64,000 nt of DNA from Lysinibacillus parviboronicapiens. Lineage in GTDB: Bacteria; Bacillota; Bacilli; Bacillales_A; Planococcaceae. Where the stretch lies: positions 1 to 64,000 of the forward strand of contig NZ_PYWI01000014.1 in assembly GCF_003049575.1 (NCBI RefSeq), in the 5' to 3' direction. The notes below the pieces were generated by a model. That model was not told the origin of the DNA and did not search any database. It saw only the letters and a program-made list of their open reading frames with translations. Shown here in pieces: positions 7,944 to 17,200 of the stretch (positions within the stretch are counted from its first letter, which is position 1; every line of letters starts with the position of its first letter). The position numbers and the translations under genes were made by a program.

Positions 7944-9266
7944 TTATTTAATTAAAACCTCAAATACTTTTTGAAGTTTTTTTCTATTTCGTGTGCTTAG
8001 TCCGCCATACTGTAAAATACCAAGCTCCTCCCATAATGAATTATGAATTGAGAAGTCAATCTGATCTAAATAATTATTTAAAATTTCAAAAGGAATATTT
8101 TCTTCATGCATCCTTGCAGCCAATTCAATATGGCCAACAAACATTCTATTTTTAAACATTAATGAATTTTTATCAGTTAAATTATCCTTGTAATAAGCAA
8201 AAAGATACATCATATATTCGTTAATTACTGTTACAACTTTACCTACCTGTAAACGACTTTCTATTTTAAAACTGTTATCGATGGCATTGGATAATTCAGA
8301 AAAAGTAACCACTTCCCCAAATGAATATTTAACATTTGAACTAGAAGTAATTTTTCCCTTTAATTCCCCATCAACTTTTAACTCAATAACTACCTCATCA
8401 GACAATTTATCTTTTGCTAATTCCTGCAGTCTTGGTTTTGGGATAGGGTTAGCTTTTGCCATATCTACTTGCACTCGTTTACATTGAGCCTCTGTCATAT
8501 TTGAAAAAATAACAATCATATTACCTTGCAGATCACTTTTTTTCATGTATGCATTATAAATAGAGAAAGTACGATGTGCCCCATCTAAAACATCGAGTGT
8601 AGTTCCTTCTAATACAGTAAGGGATTGTTCTTTTTCATCATAATATAATTCTAAACCGTCATTACCCGTACCAACTTTTGCATTATATCGTAAAGTAGAT
8701 GTAATTAAATCTCCATTTAATGTTTGCTTTTCAATCTCACGCAATGATTTTGGATTTAAATTCATCACTTCGATAATTTCATTTTTTAGTTTTTTCTTTT
8801 TGGCTTGTCGCTGTATATTTGGGTTATACATAGAAATACCACTCATCCAAAGCTTGCCGATAATTATATTGGGGAGCACTGCTGCAAACTCATGATGTCC
8901 TGTTTTTATAACATGTTCAAAAGTATATGGTAACGTTATGATGTCTTCATACGGCGATTCTCTTTTATAGAATCTTAATTCTTTGATTTCAGAAGGATTT
9001 AACCATTCATTCATCCACCCAGGATTACTGTCATCAAATTTTAAATTAAGTTGCTCACCTAATAGTAATAATTCGCTTAAATTTGTTTCTCTTAGCACAT
9101 TTTCATCATTAATCATTTCTAAAATATTGCCTATATTAATGTTATATCGATTAAGTTGAATAGATATCTCATCTAAAATTAAATCATGTTGAACTAACAA
9201 TGGGATTTTAGCTTTAATATCTTCGATTAATAATTCTCGGGTTTTACCAATTTTCAAAGTTTCCAC
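7944..9266 (-). CDS. DGQHR/DndB-like protein, likely regulator partner
   Basis: A 440-residue cytoplasmic protein. The centre carries LDVLDGAHRTFSIYNA (DGAHR at about 228-232), followed by MIVIFSNMTEAQCKRVQVDMAKANPIPKP, the pattern of the DGQHR/DndB family; Ala replaces Gln in the signature. DndB proteins are ParB-related regulators of the dnd operon, but no other dnd gene is here. Its place directly upstream of a MrpR-like gene is reminiscent of the yopQ-yopR pair of SP-beta, an assignment I make from memory. Promoter and operator lie within 9333-9350. I infer a regulatory role; the biochemical activity is unknown. Confidence 0.65.
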   Translation of the reverse strand: METLKIGKTRELLIEDIKAKIPLLVQHDLILDEISIQLNRYNINIGNILEMINDENVLRETNLSELLLLGEQLNLKFDDSNPGWMNEWLNPSEIKELRFYKRESPYEDIITLPYTFEHVIKTGHHEFAAVLPNIIIGKLWMSGISMYNPNIQRQAKKKKLKNEIIEVMNLNPKSLREIEKQTLNGDLITSTLRYNAKVGTGNDGLELYYDEKEQSLTVLEGTTLDVLDGAHRTFSIYNAYMKKSDLQGNMIVIFSNMTEAQCKRVQVDMAKANPIPKPRLQELAKDKLSDEVVIELKVDGELKGKITSSSNVKYSFGEVVTFSELSNAIDNSFKIESRLQVGKVVTVINEYMMYLFAYYKDNLTDKNSLMFKNRMFVGHIELAARMHEENIPFEILNNYLDQIDFSIHNSLWEELGILQYGGLSTRNRKKLQKVFEVLIK

Positions 9267-9335
9267 TCCCTTGTTTTTCCATTAAAAATATGATTATTTT
9301 AATAGTACCATATGCTAAATTAAAATGTAACTATT

Positions 9336-9349
9336 ATAAATGAATTAAT
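9336..9349 (+). promoter_or_regulatory. Island operator copy 1 (ATAAATGAATTAAT)
   Basis: Exact 14-base match. On the minus strand it overlaps a TATAAT (9333-9338) that could be the -10 of the DGAHR/recombinase-like operon, 67 bases from that operon's start codon. Binding here would repress the regulators' own transcription. Confidence 0.7.
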
Positions 9350-9436
9350 GATATACACCATTTCTTTTTAGGAAGATTATTAAATTGCTTATTTAATAGG
9401 AAGAAACAATGAAAAACGGTAAATGAATGAGAATTA

Positions 9437-9450
9437 ATAAATGAATTAAT
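9437..9450 (+). promoter_or_regulatory. Island operator copy 2 (ATAAATGAATTAAT)
   Basis: Exact match, followed by ATAAAAA. It lies 11 bases upstream of the putative -35 of the activator gene promoter (9462-9489). Confidence 0.7.
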
Positions 9451-9461
9451 ATAAAAATATA

Positions 9462-9489
9462 TTGATTTATAAAATATAGCAATTATAAT
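9462..9489 (+). promoter_or_regulatory. Sigma-A-type promoter of the activator gene
   Basis: TTGATT (9462-9467), 16 bases, TATAAT (9484-9489). It lies 46 bases before the ATG at 9536 and just downstream of operator copy 2. Confidence 0.65.
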
Positions 9490-9535
9490 ATGGATAAGTG
9501 TAATCGAATACTTACATTAAAGGAGATGACAGTTA

Positions 9536-10045
9536 ATGGCCTATCAAACAGCTAAAGATACAAAATATCAACATTTAGTTTTATCAGACGAAACTGTAAT
9601 TAAAGAATTATTGACGTTTAGAGGTTCAATAGATGATACGATGTTAAATGGCAGTCAGGGCGTGTGTGCATCAAATACTTTAAAAATGAACACGGATGTA
9701 ATTAGTTTATTTGCCGATTTAGATGAATTAATAAAAAAATGTTTAAATGAAGAGCAAGTGGAATTACTTGAATACATTGCTAAAGACTACACTAATTATA
9801 AAATTGGACAGCTTTTAGGGATTCCACTAAAAACGGTGGGACGAAGGTTTAATACAATTTGTCACCAAATAAAACAAGAAAATGATAGACAATGGAGAAA
9901 GGTAGTATATACAAAGAATTTAAATCTACGAACTAAAAGTTGTAGCAAATGTAAAGAGCGACTTCCTGCAACCGACGAGTTTTACAGTTTAAATAGCAGC
10001 AGTAAAGATTTATATCATTCACAGTGTAAGAAATGCAAAAAGTAG
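9536..10045 (+). CDS. Sigma-region-4-like HTH protein with C-terminal Cys4 knuckle; putative late activator
   Basis: 169 residues. The middle (about 85-130) is a sigma-70 region 4/LuxR-like helix-turn-helix: LNEEQVELLEYIAKDYTNYKIGQ then LLGIPLKTVGRRFNTI. The end carries two CxxC pairs (CSKCKERLP and CKKC at the C-terminus) that would bind one zinc. Such small sigma-like proteins act as positive regulators of late genes in Bacillus prophages (for example Xpf of PBSX). Start ATG at 9536 has AAAGGAG nine bases upstream. It is divergent from the putative repressor and upstream of the structural genes, so it is the best candidate for switching the tail genes on. Confidence 0.65.
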   Translation: MAYQTAKDTKYQHLVLSDETVIKELLTFRGSIDDTMLNGSQGVCASNTLKMNTDVISLFADLDELIKKCLNEEQVELLEYIAKDYTNYKIGQLLGIPLKTVGRRFNTICHQIKQENDRQWRKVVYTKNLNLRTKSCSKCKERLPATDEFYSLNSSSKDLYHSQCKKCKK

Positions 10046-10122
10046 CTTCAAAAAATCACTTGGGCGGAAATAGTAGCTTTTTAGATACACCAGTCACCTT
10101 AATAAGTAGAAGGAGCAATAAT

Positions 10123-10599
10123 ATGAAACTACAATTACCTCACAGAATGGTAGAATTGAATTTAGACCTCCCAATGGAGGAAAGAGTGCGAACTATAAGA
10201 TTTATGCTAGAAAATGAAAAAGTGATTTATCAAGGTGAAGAGATACCGTTAGAATTTTATTTCAGTATAACCTCACATACCCATCAGACGTTAATTTTAT
10301 TAGATATGATTGGTTATTATATTACAAAAGGATATTTTACTAAAGCCGAATTGTTATTAGAAGAAGAGAATTTAAAATTTATTAAAGAAACCAAAAGACG
10401 CAATCTCAGACGGCGAGAGATTACAAAATTACTTAGAAATCAAAGTGCCCAGCATCAATTGCAAGATAACTATGTATTATCTCATCATAAACAAAAAGAA
10501 ATCAAAAAAGGTTCAATCAGACATAACACATTTTCCAATACTTCTTACTTAGAAGCAATTGCCTTTGGAATTGAAGAAGTCGAAGAAGAACATGGTTAA
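10123..10599 (+). CDS. Hypothetical protein (158 aa), second gene of activator transcript
   Basis: I do not recognise it. It is basic in the centre (KETKRRNLRRREITKLL), acidic at the C-terminus (GIEEVEEEHG) and predicted mostly helical; possibly a DNA- or RNA-binding helper. The longer frame from 10033 overlaps the activator gene, but AAGGAG at 10110-10115 precedes the ATG at 10123, which I take as start. Operator copy 3 begins at the last codon. Confidence 0.6.
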   Translation: MKLQLPHRMVELNLDLPMEERVRTIRFMLENEKVIYQGEEIPLEFYFSITSHTHQTLILLDMIGYYITKGYFTKAELLLEEENLKFIKETKRRNLRRREITKLLRNQSAQHQLQDNYVLSHHKQKEIKKGSIRHNTFSNTSYLEAIAFGIEEVEEEHG

Positions 10600-10612
10600 T
10601 AAACGAATTAAT
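10599..10612 (+). promoter_or_regulatory. Island operator copy 3 (one mismatch)
   Basis: ATAAACGAATTAAT, one base different from the other copies, followed by TTAAAATA. It overlaps the stop codon of the 158-residue gene. Confidence 0.6.
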
Positions 10613-10649
10613 TTAAAATACATACTATTAATTTGAATGAAATTTTCAA

Positions 10650-10677
10650 ATGTATCTATGCGAAGGCATGGATACAT
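10650..10677 (+). other. Stem-loop in the 384-base leader before the structural genes
   Basis: ATGTATC pairs with GATACAT and inner ATGC with GCAT around a GAAG loop. No U-tract follows, so it is not a plain terminator. It is followed by a second small palindrome (CATGAAGGTTTCATG). The rest of the gap 10600-10983 holds operator copies 3 and 4 and a repeat remnant at 10827-10870. Confidence 0.5.
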
Positions 10678-10826
10678 CATGAAGGTTTCATGTACTTCAA
10701 AAGAGGTTTATAAATGGAATACATAACATGAGAACAGAATCAATACTAAATCGTAAACTGTAAGTACCTGTTTCTCAAATCGAAATTAAGTAGGTGATGA
10801 CAATTGTATGTATTAAGTGAAACTCA

Positions 10827-10870
10827 ATCAATGGAGGCTTTCTCATCCCCACCAATTGTTAGTTGAAGTA
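10827..10870. repeat. Partial copy of the hairpin repeat family
   Basis: TCAATCAATGGAGGC then CCAATTGTTAGTTGAA correspond to the first hairpin and spacer of the units at 1026-1344. The second hairpin is missing. Confidence 0.55.
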
Positions 10871-10883
10871 AGTAAGTAAATTA

Positions 10884-10897
10884 ATAAATGAATTAAT
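10884..10897 (+). promoter_or_regulatory. Island operator copy 4 before the structural genes
   Basis: Exact ATAAATGAATTAAT. A TATAAA (10908-10913) lies ten bases downstream, so the site covers the -35 region of a possible promoter for the tail operon that starts at 10984. Confidence 0.7.
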
Positions 10898-10983
10898 GTA
10901 AAAACGTTATAAAATACTCTTTTTTAATCATGAGAGCAAAACCTTCAAAATCAACCTTCTTTAGGAAGTGAGGACAAAGGAGA

Positions 10984-11523
10984 ATGAAAATTGTAAATTA
11001 TTTATCTAAGTTTTATACAGCATTGAAAGAACATGAAAAGTTACTTCGATTACTGTACTACATGCCAAAAAATCATTTAGATGATCCTTTGGATGAGTCG
11101 AAAATGGATATTTCACAGTTACCTGAAAAAGATCTTATTATAAACAACCTATTAGTAGTTGGAGAAAAAACAAGCGATTTAATTGATTCACATTTTTCTC
11201 GCATTTGTTTATATACTGGTCCACGAACGCCTCAAAAGCATTATCTTAAAAGCACAAATCAATTTACTGATCATCCCTACTCTAGCACACAACAATATAT
11301 TTTTGATATCTATACGCCAGTTGCTATCAATAATATAGATTTTCGACTCGATTGGCTAGGTGAAATGTTAAATGAAGTGCTATTTCAAGAGGATATTGAA
11401 GAATTTGGAGATATGAGATTTCACAGTGGGATCCCCATTGTAAATACACCTGAAGGATTTGTAGGGTATCGCTGGATTTATATTATTCCTTCTGGTCAAG
11501 GGGCAAGAGGTTTTCAATCATGA
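10984..11523 (+). CDS. Putative tail-completion/tail-terminator-type protein (179 aa)
   Basis: First gene of the structural operon. I do not recognise the family with certainty. It is a soluble alpha/beta protein with the stretch IFDIYTPVAINNIDFRLDWLGEMLNEVLF in the middle. In siphophage order the gene just before the tube protein is usually a neck or tail-terminator protein, and 179 residues fits that role. GGAAGTGAGG lies about 11 bases before the ATG; a second AAAGGAG touches the start codon. Overlaps the next gene by ATGA. Confidence 0.5.
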   Translation: MKIVNYLSKFYTALKEHEKLLRLLYYMPKNHLDDPLDESKMDISQLPEKDLIINNLLVVGEKTSDLIDSHFSRICLYTGPRTPQKHYLKSTNQFTDHPYSSTQQYIFDIYTPVAINNIDFRLDWLGEMLNEVLFQEDIEEFGDMRFHSGIPIVNTPEGFVGYRWIYIIPSGQGARGFQS

Positions 11524-12290
11524 GCTTTTCAACTAAAAAAGCATTTGGCAAGTCTACTACATATAAAGGATTAAGTATTTATCCTGTTCGCATGGTTGAT
11601 GCCGATGAATTTTATGATTACGTACAATGCTTATTATTGCCAAAAAGTGATTTTCAAGAACCAGAAGTCATTAGAATGTCTTATTTCATGTTTTTGCTTG
11701 CCCTCTCTCAAAACAAAGATGGCCCTGATTTATTAGCAAAATTAATTGCTTTATATCGTTTGATTTTCAAAACGGAAGACATTCAATTCACAATCAATGA
11801 AAAAGGTATGGCATTTATAATTGTCGACGGTATTTCATTGCATGAACGTGATTTCGATAAAATTAAAACTATCATCAGTGAGCAAAACCTCATCGATTTA
11901 GACGATGAATTTATCGATCCAGGCACTAAAAAGGCCATTCAAGAAGCACGAGCATTTATGGCAAAAAGAAAAACGAAACAGGCAGATTTAGAACAGCAAA
12001 TAGTCGCTTATCATTGCAAATCGGGTCTCCCCTACCATGAAATAGAAAATCTAACCCTCTATCAATTTCATAAAGGTTTAATTCGTATGGATTATATGGT
12101 CAGCAGTGATGCCATTCTGAATGCACGTTACTCTGGAATGGTTGAATTTAAAAATGATCAAGATCTTCCCCATTGGCTAGGCCATATTGACGAGCCGAAG
12201 AAAAATGAGGATGTCATTATGACAAAGTCAGCATTTGACAAACAAATGAAACAGCTAGGACTTGATTCTAGTTCAAATAAAAAACAATAA
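11520..12290 (+). CDS. Phage structural or assembly protein of unknown function (256 aa)
   Basis: Not recognised. A helical soluble protein; the segment YHCKSGLPYHEIENLTLYQFHKGLIRMDY has the look of phage tail-assembly proteins that sit near the tube gene, but this is a weak impression. The C-terminus is Lys/Asp-rich. Translation is coupled to the preceding gene through an ATGA overlap, and the tube gene starts 22 bases later. Confidence 0.5.
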   Translation: MSFSTKKAFGKSTTYKGLSIYPVRMVDADEFYDYVQCLLLPKSDFQEPEVIRMSYFMFLLALSQNKDGPDLLAKLIALYRLIFKTEDIQFTINEKGMAFIIVDGISLHERDFDKIKTIISEQNLIDLDDEFIDPGTKKAIQEARAFMAKRKTKQADLEQQIVAYHCKSGLPYHEIENLTLYQFHKGLIRMDYMVSSDAILNARYSGMVEFKNDQDLPHWLGHIDEPKKNEDVIMTKSAFDKQMKQLGLDSSSNKKQ

Positions 12291-12312
12291 CTTAAAAGGA
12301 TGGTAATTTATT

Positions 12313-13311
12313 ATGACACAACAAAATCAATTTTTAACTTCAGTAGCAAATGTACGTTTATTTGATCGTTTAACGGATGAATTAATTCTTAACGGTAAAA
12401 CTTTATTGAATTCATCGATGACACAAGCAATTCAAACACAGGCTATTCATGCAGGTAAAGGCTCGAAAAAAGTATACGAACTTAACTACCAAAAAGAATT
12501 AACGTTCTCAATTGAAGATGCTGCATTCGATACAGCTTATATTGCCTTACAAAATGGTACAGAAATCAATCATCAATTAGCCGAATTCTATACGGATGAA
12601 ATCATTTTACTTGATGCGAGTGGTAAAGGAACATTAGCTGACACGCCTATTGGCAAAGTGCATGTGGAACAAGTTAATGGTACATTCTCGCAATACGCTC
12701 CTACTGGCAAAGAGATTTCTGTTCCAGCATTAGCTGGCAAAGAAGTACAAGTTGTCTATGCTGTTCAGGAAATGATGGATACAATTGAAATCTCTGCTGA
12801 TTCATTCCCGAAAGCTGTACGTATGGAATTAAATGTAGATATTCGCTCTAATAACGGAAAAACAGGCGAAGTAATTATCGAGGTGCCTAACTTTAAACCA
12901 AATGGTGCAGTGGAAATTTCTATGACACATGAAGGTGTAGCTTCTTCTTCTCTTGCAGGTAGCTCACTAGCAGACAAAAAAGGAAACTATGCCTACATTA
13001 AACTTCGTAATCTAGCTGATGAAAAAGTACAAGTTACAGCATTAGCTTCGAATCCTTCTCGTCTAGTGCTTGATTCTGCTGTCGCAGGAGATGCTCAACG
13101 CATCGCAGTACTAGGTATCCGAGGCGCAGGTTACAGCAATGTCCTTTTACAAAATAGTGATTTAACGTGGACTTCCAAGAACACAACAATCGCAAGTGTT
13201 GATGCAAATGGTGTCATTACTTTAGGTGCCTCTGCAGCAGCAAATGACCAAACAATCATTGAAGTAACTGATGGTACATACCTTGAAACAATTGTTGTTG
13301 ATGTAATTTAA
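12313..13311 (+). CDS. Putative major tail tube protein with C-terminal Ig-like (BIG2) domain
   Basis: 332 residues. The N-terminal two thirds, rich in beta strands, begins with a region typical of phage tube proteins (VRLFDRLTDELILNGKTLLNSS). The end is a bacterial Ig-like domain of the BIG2 type (LTWTSKNTTIASVDANGVIT through DGTYLETIVVDVI). Ig-like decorations are common on siphophage tube proteins and probably face outward, contacting the cell surface. It is placed before the chaperone and tape measure genes, as expected for the tube. Operator copy 5 overlaps its stop codon. Confidence 0.72.
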   Translation: MTQQNQFLTSVANVRLFDRLTDELILNGKTLLNSSMTQAIQTQAIHAGKGSKKVYELNYQKELTFSIEDAAFDTAYIALQNGTEINHQLAEFYTDEIILLDASGKGTLADTPIGKVHVEQVNGTFSQYAPTGKEISVPALAGKEVQVVYAVQEMMDTIEISADSFPKAVRMELNVDIRSNNGKTGEVIIEVPNFKPNGAVEISMTHEGVASSSLAGSSLADKKGNYAYIKLRNLADEKVQVTALASNPSRLVLDSAVAGDAQRIAVLGIRGAGYSNVLLQNSDLTWTSKNTTIASVDANGVITLGASAAANDQTIIEVTDGTYLETIVVDVI

Positions 13312-13321
13312 ATGAATTAAT
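13308..13321 (+). promoter_or_regulatory. Island operator copy 5 (TTAAATGAATTAAT)
   Basis: The 12-base core AAATGAATTAAT is exact and TTAAAA follows, as at copy 3. It overlaps the TAA of the tube gene and precedes a MITE-like insertion. Confidence 0.6.
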
Positions 13322-13330
13322 TTAAAATGA

Positions 13331-13548
13331 GGCTGTCTAAAAAGTTCTTCAAACAATAACGCCTGTCTTCCTATATGGTAAAAATCCGCTTCGCTTTCCG
13401 CGGGCAAGGCATGAGCCGCATCGCTCGCTAAAGCTCCCTGCTGGGTCTCATGCTCTTGCTTTTCCCACAGGAGTCTACGCGGATTCTTACCTTTATATCA
13501 GGAAGAATATCTCTAAGCTTATTGTTTTTACTTACTTTTAGGACAGCC
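13331..13548. mobile_element. MITE-like inverted-repeat element inside the tail operon
   Basis: 218 bases with near-identical terminal inverted repeats: GGCTGTCTAAAAAG on the left (13331-13344), CTTTTAGGACAGCC on the right (13535-13548). Pairing continues inward (CTTCCTATATGG.. with ..TATCAGGAAG, then AATCCGC with GCGGATT), so the whole element can fold as one long hairpin. The centre contains CGCTTTCCGCGGGC, shared with the repeat at 60535-60700. There is no transposase gene. Confidence 0.7.
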
Positions 13549-13577
13549 TATCTTTAATTAAAAAAAGGAGTTTAAAA

Positions 13578-14099
13578 ATGGCTAAACGTGAAACGAAACT
13601 AACATTAGCAGATATTCAACAAAATGCGGATGAGCTCAATAAAAAACAAAAATTTCACATTGATAAAGACCAGGGTAAATTCATTTATTACTATCCAAAA
13701 TTCAGTAAGCGTAAAGTAACGATATTAATAAATGACTTAGCAAGCACTATCGACTATGTGCAGCAAAATAACTTAGATTTCTTTAAGAATGACCATGAAC
13801 TACAACACTATGTCCTCTTTTTAGTGATCAAGCATTTTACTGATTTAAAAACTGAACTTAAAGATAAATCTATTGAAAGTCATTTTGCTACTATGAATAA
13901 TCTAGTAGAGATTGGTTGGTACGACCTATTCTTAACGGAAATGTTTACGATGCAGGAAATCTCAAATGTGCTAGAGGAAATTAGTAAGCGACTCAATTTA
14001 AGTATGCAGTTTTTAGAACTCGAAAAAGAGCTAATCAATAAAATCGAGTCTACTGACAAAGACAAACTAGTAAAAGAGCCTTCACTTAGCAATCGTTAA
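13578..14099 (+). CDS. Putative tail assembly chaperone (173 aa)
   Basis: A soluble, mainly helical protein between the tube and tape measure genes, the position of the tail assembly chaperone in siphophages. Assignment rests on position and size only. AAAAGGAG lies nine bases before the ATG. Many phages make a second chaperone form by frameshifting at the end of this gene; I found no convincing slippery site, and only 156 bases separate it from the tape measure gene. Confidence 0.5.
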   Translation: MAKRETKLTLADIQQNADELNKKQKFHIDKDQGKFIYYYPKFSKRKVTILINDLASTIDYVQQNNLDFFKNDHELQHYVLFLVIKHFTDLKTELKDKSIESHFATMNNLVEIGWYDLFLTEMFTMQEISNVLEEISKRLNLSMQFLELEKELINKIESTDKDKLVKEPSLSNR

Positions 14100-14195
14100 A
14101 ATTTTGAACTACTCCCCTACCTTTTTAGGTGGGTACTTGAACATTTTAGGATATTCAACCATATTCGAAAAAAATAAAACGATAAACTGATGATT

Positions 14196-14225
14196 ACAGC
14201 TACTGTTAAAGTTGCTGTATTTTTA
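14196..14225 (+). terminator. Terminator or attenuator before the tape measure gene
   Basis: ACAGCTAC (14196-14203) pairs with GTTGCTGT (14211-14218), followed by ATTTTT. It lies about 30 bases before the TTG start of the tape measure gene and may lower expression relative to the tube gene. Confidence 0.6.
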
Positions 14226-14255
14226 TGTTTATCTTAAATTAGGAGGGAAAAACGA

Positions 14256-17200
14256 TTGAGTACTGGTGGTGGACAAACAAAAAAACCAATGGACTTATTA
14301 GTCGCTCTAGGAGTCAATGACGAGGTTTCAAGAAAAAATATACATACATATATAAAGAGATTAAAAAATATAAATGCTCTAACGATAAACTTAGATGTAA
14401 AAGGTCACAATACGCAACTATTCCTTGAATACGAAAAACAAATTCATGCACTACAACAACATTTAGACGCGTTAAACCAAAAATTACAGAGTGTTGGAAC
14501 TGGATCATCCCCTACCCTTTCACTATTCGATGAATTCAAACAGCAAGTGACCTCTTCAGTAAAATCGATAGACCAGCTAAATGAAGCCATCGGTGATGCA
14601 AATCTAAATGTAAAATCATTTTACAAGCGTTTAGCAAGCATTCCTACTGGCGACTTACAATCACTAGAGCAGCTATTGACACAACTGAAAACAGAAATAG
14701 AAACAATCAATTTTAACCAATTTAAACTAAATGGCATTCAAGAAACACAACAAAACCTGCAAGCGCTCGAAGCAAATTTATATAACATTTATGAGTTAAA
14801 TAAAGCCTACGCAAACAACACCAATTTCGAACAATTAACCTACCAAATTTCAGATTTAAATACTCAAATCAATAATATTCAATTTGGTGAAGGTATACAA
14901 ATTGCAGGCATCTCTGAAATCCCAAGCCAACTAGAAAGCATTAATCAAGCTATTGCAGAGTTTGGCAAGAATACTAAAGAAGCCTCTCAAAGTTCAACGT
15001 CTCTACTTGATTTTGGGGTAAACATGTTTGAGTTATCAAAAACAGCAAAGGAAGCATATGGTGATATTAGAGGAGCCGGAACAGGTATAGCAGCAATTGG
15101 GAAAGGTTTACTTTCAACATTTGGACCTGGCTTAGCTCTAACAGGTATCGATTTTGTGTTTGGAAAAATAATTGAAAGCAGCGAGAAAGCAAAACAAAAA
15201 ACAGCAGAATTAGCGGCTGAACAAAAGAATATTTTGGATACTTTTACTTCAAATGCTACAGAAATTGATACATTATCTACTAGATACGCTGAATTAGAAA
15301 ATGCAATGACATTAGGCAATACAGACTCCTCTGTACTTGCCGAATATCGTGACATTGCTAATCAACTGGGCGAGATTTTACCAAACATTGTTACAGGTGA
15401 AGACGAATTTGGAAATAAAATCATTGGTTCATCGGAAGCATTAAAGATAAAAATAGGTCTACTTAAAGAACAACAGGCATTAGAAGCACAAAGTGCTGAA
15501 CAAGTCGCACAAGAAGAACGTGACGACAATATTAATACACGAAAAAAAACAATTTCTAGCCTTGAAAAAGAACAAAAAAATATAGCGCATAATGCTGCCG
15601 TCACCTTAACCCATAGTACAGACATGAGCCAAAGCATTAAAGATAAAGTTACTTTTTCGGATAACAAAGGAAATCCTTTACTTAAATCAACAGAGGATTA
15701 TGAAAATAAAATAAAAGAATTAAATAAACTTCAATCTAGTGCTGAGAAAAGTGGCAATAGTGATTTAGCAGATTACTATGAGAGACTAAATAATAACGTC
15801 AAACACTTCAAAGAAGAAATTGTTAAAAATGAGAGAGAACTTAATCAGGAAGTTTTAGCACAAAAATCTGACTATATCTCTAATATTGCCCATATAATAG
15901 GCGAAAATGATAAATTAACTGATAGTGTAAAAAACAATGCGGCAGGTTTTGCTGCACAATTAATTGACGTAACAGATGCAAGTAATTTAGATACTTTACA
16001 AGAATCGTTAACATCATTATTTTCAAACGATAACGCCGATACAGTAACAAATGATATTATAGCTTCTTTCCAAAACATGGAGAATGCTACCTCTGACACT
16101 TTTGACTCAATGGCTAATGAAACAAAAGATAAAATATCAAATATGACTGCTGAACTGACAAAGTTAGGATTAAGCGAAGATGAAGTAAATAGTATTATGA
16201 AGTCTTTAAAACAACAATTCGATGATACTACTAAAACTCAAAAAGAAGTATCAATTGAAATGAAGGCTAATAACTTAACATTCGCTGAAGCAAAAGCAAA
16301 AGTTTTTGACTATAAGGAAGAAGTAGAAAAACTTACAACTACTTATGAACAACTAGCAGGGGTATCACAGAAAAAAGTAAATGATACTTCGGACTTATTA
16401 TTCCAATATGAAATGTTAACGAATCAATTGAAGGGATATACAGAAGAAGAGATACGAAACCTTAGTCAAAAAGGTAATTTAACAGCGGAAGAACGGCAGC
16501 TTGTAGATACTTTAAAGTCTCGTGATCTAATCATGAATAGTTTGAATACACACTACCCTTTTCTTCTTGATAATGACGGTAAAGCAATAGCCTTAAGTGA
16601 AGAAAAAATTAAAGCCATTCAAGCTGAAAATCATGCAAATGAAACACTTTTAAAAGCATATAAGTTAGCTCGCGAAGGAAAATTAACTGCTGACCAGGAA
16701 ATGATGATATCTTCAGCTCAAGCAACAAAATTTAAAATCTTAAATGCTAAAAAAGAAATTATGATGTTAGAGAATTATGTTAGAGCTAATGAAATCTCAT
16801 CAAAAGCAATTGGCACGATGAATGGGTTTCTTGGTATAGCACTGACAGCACAACAATTAGTTGTAGAAAATACTATTAGTAACTACAAAAAAGAATTAAG
16901 TGGTTTAACTTTAGATTTCGACTTTAATATTGGAGAGATAGACGAATTTACTTCTTCAATTGAGTCTTCTAAGAAAGCCTCAAAATCTACAAATTCAACA
17001 ACCAAAGAATCCATCCATATTACAGACAAATACAAACAAACACTAGATAATTTAAATCTTGAGATTGAAAAACAGGTTAAAGTTCAATCCACCCTACCAA
17101 AACATTCCGAAGAGTATCGAAAGTCACTTCAAGCACAAATCGAACTCGAAAAGAGAAAGCTTACTTTAATTGAGGATCAAGAAAAATCCATAAAATCTCA

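Noticed and set aside
7944..9266. DNA phosphorothioation (Dnd) system
   Set aside because: Only a DGQHR-like protein is present; no dndA, C, D, E or restriction genes are near.
13222..13407. 61-residue minus-strand open frame
   Set aside because: It runs from the MITE into the tube gene on the opposite strand; a by-product of the repeat.
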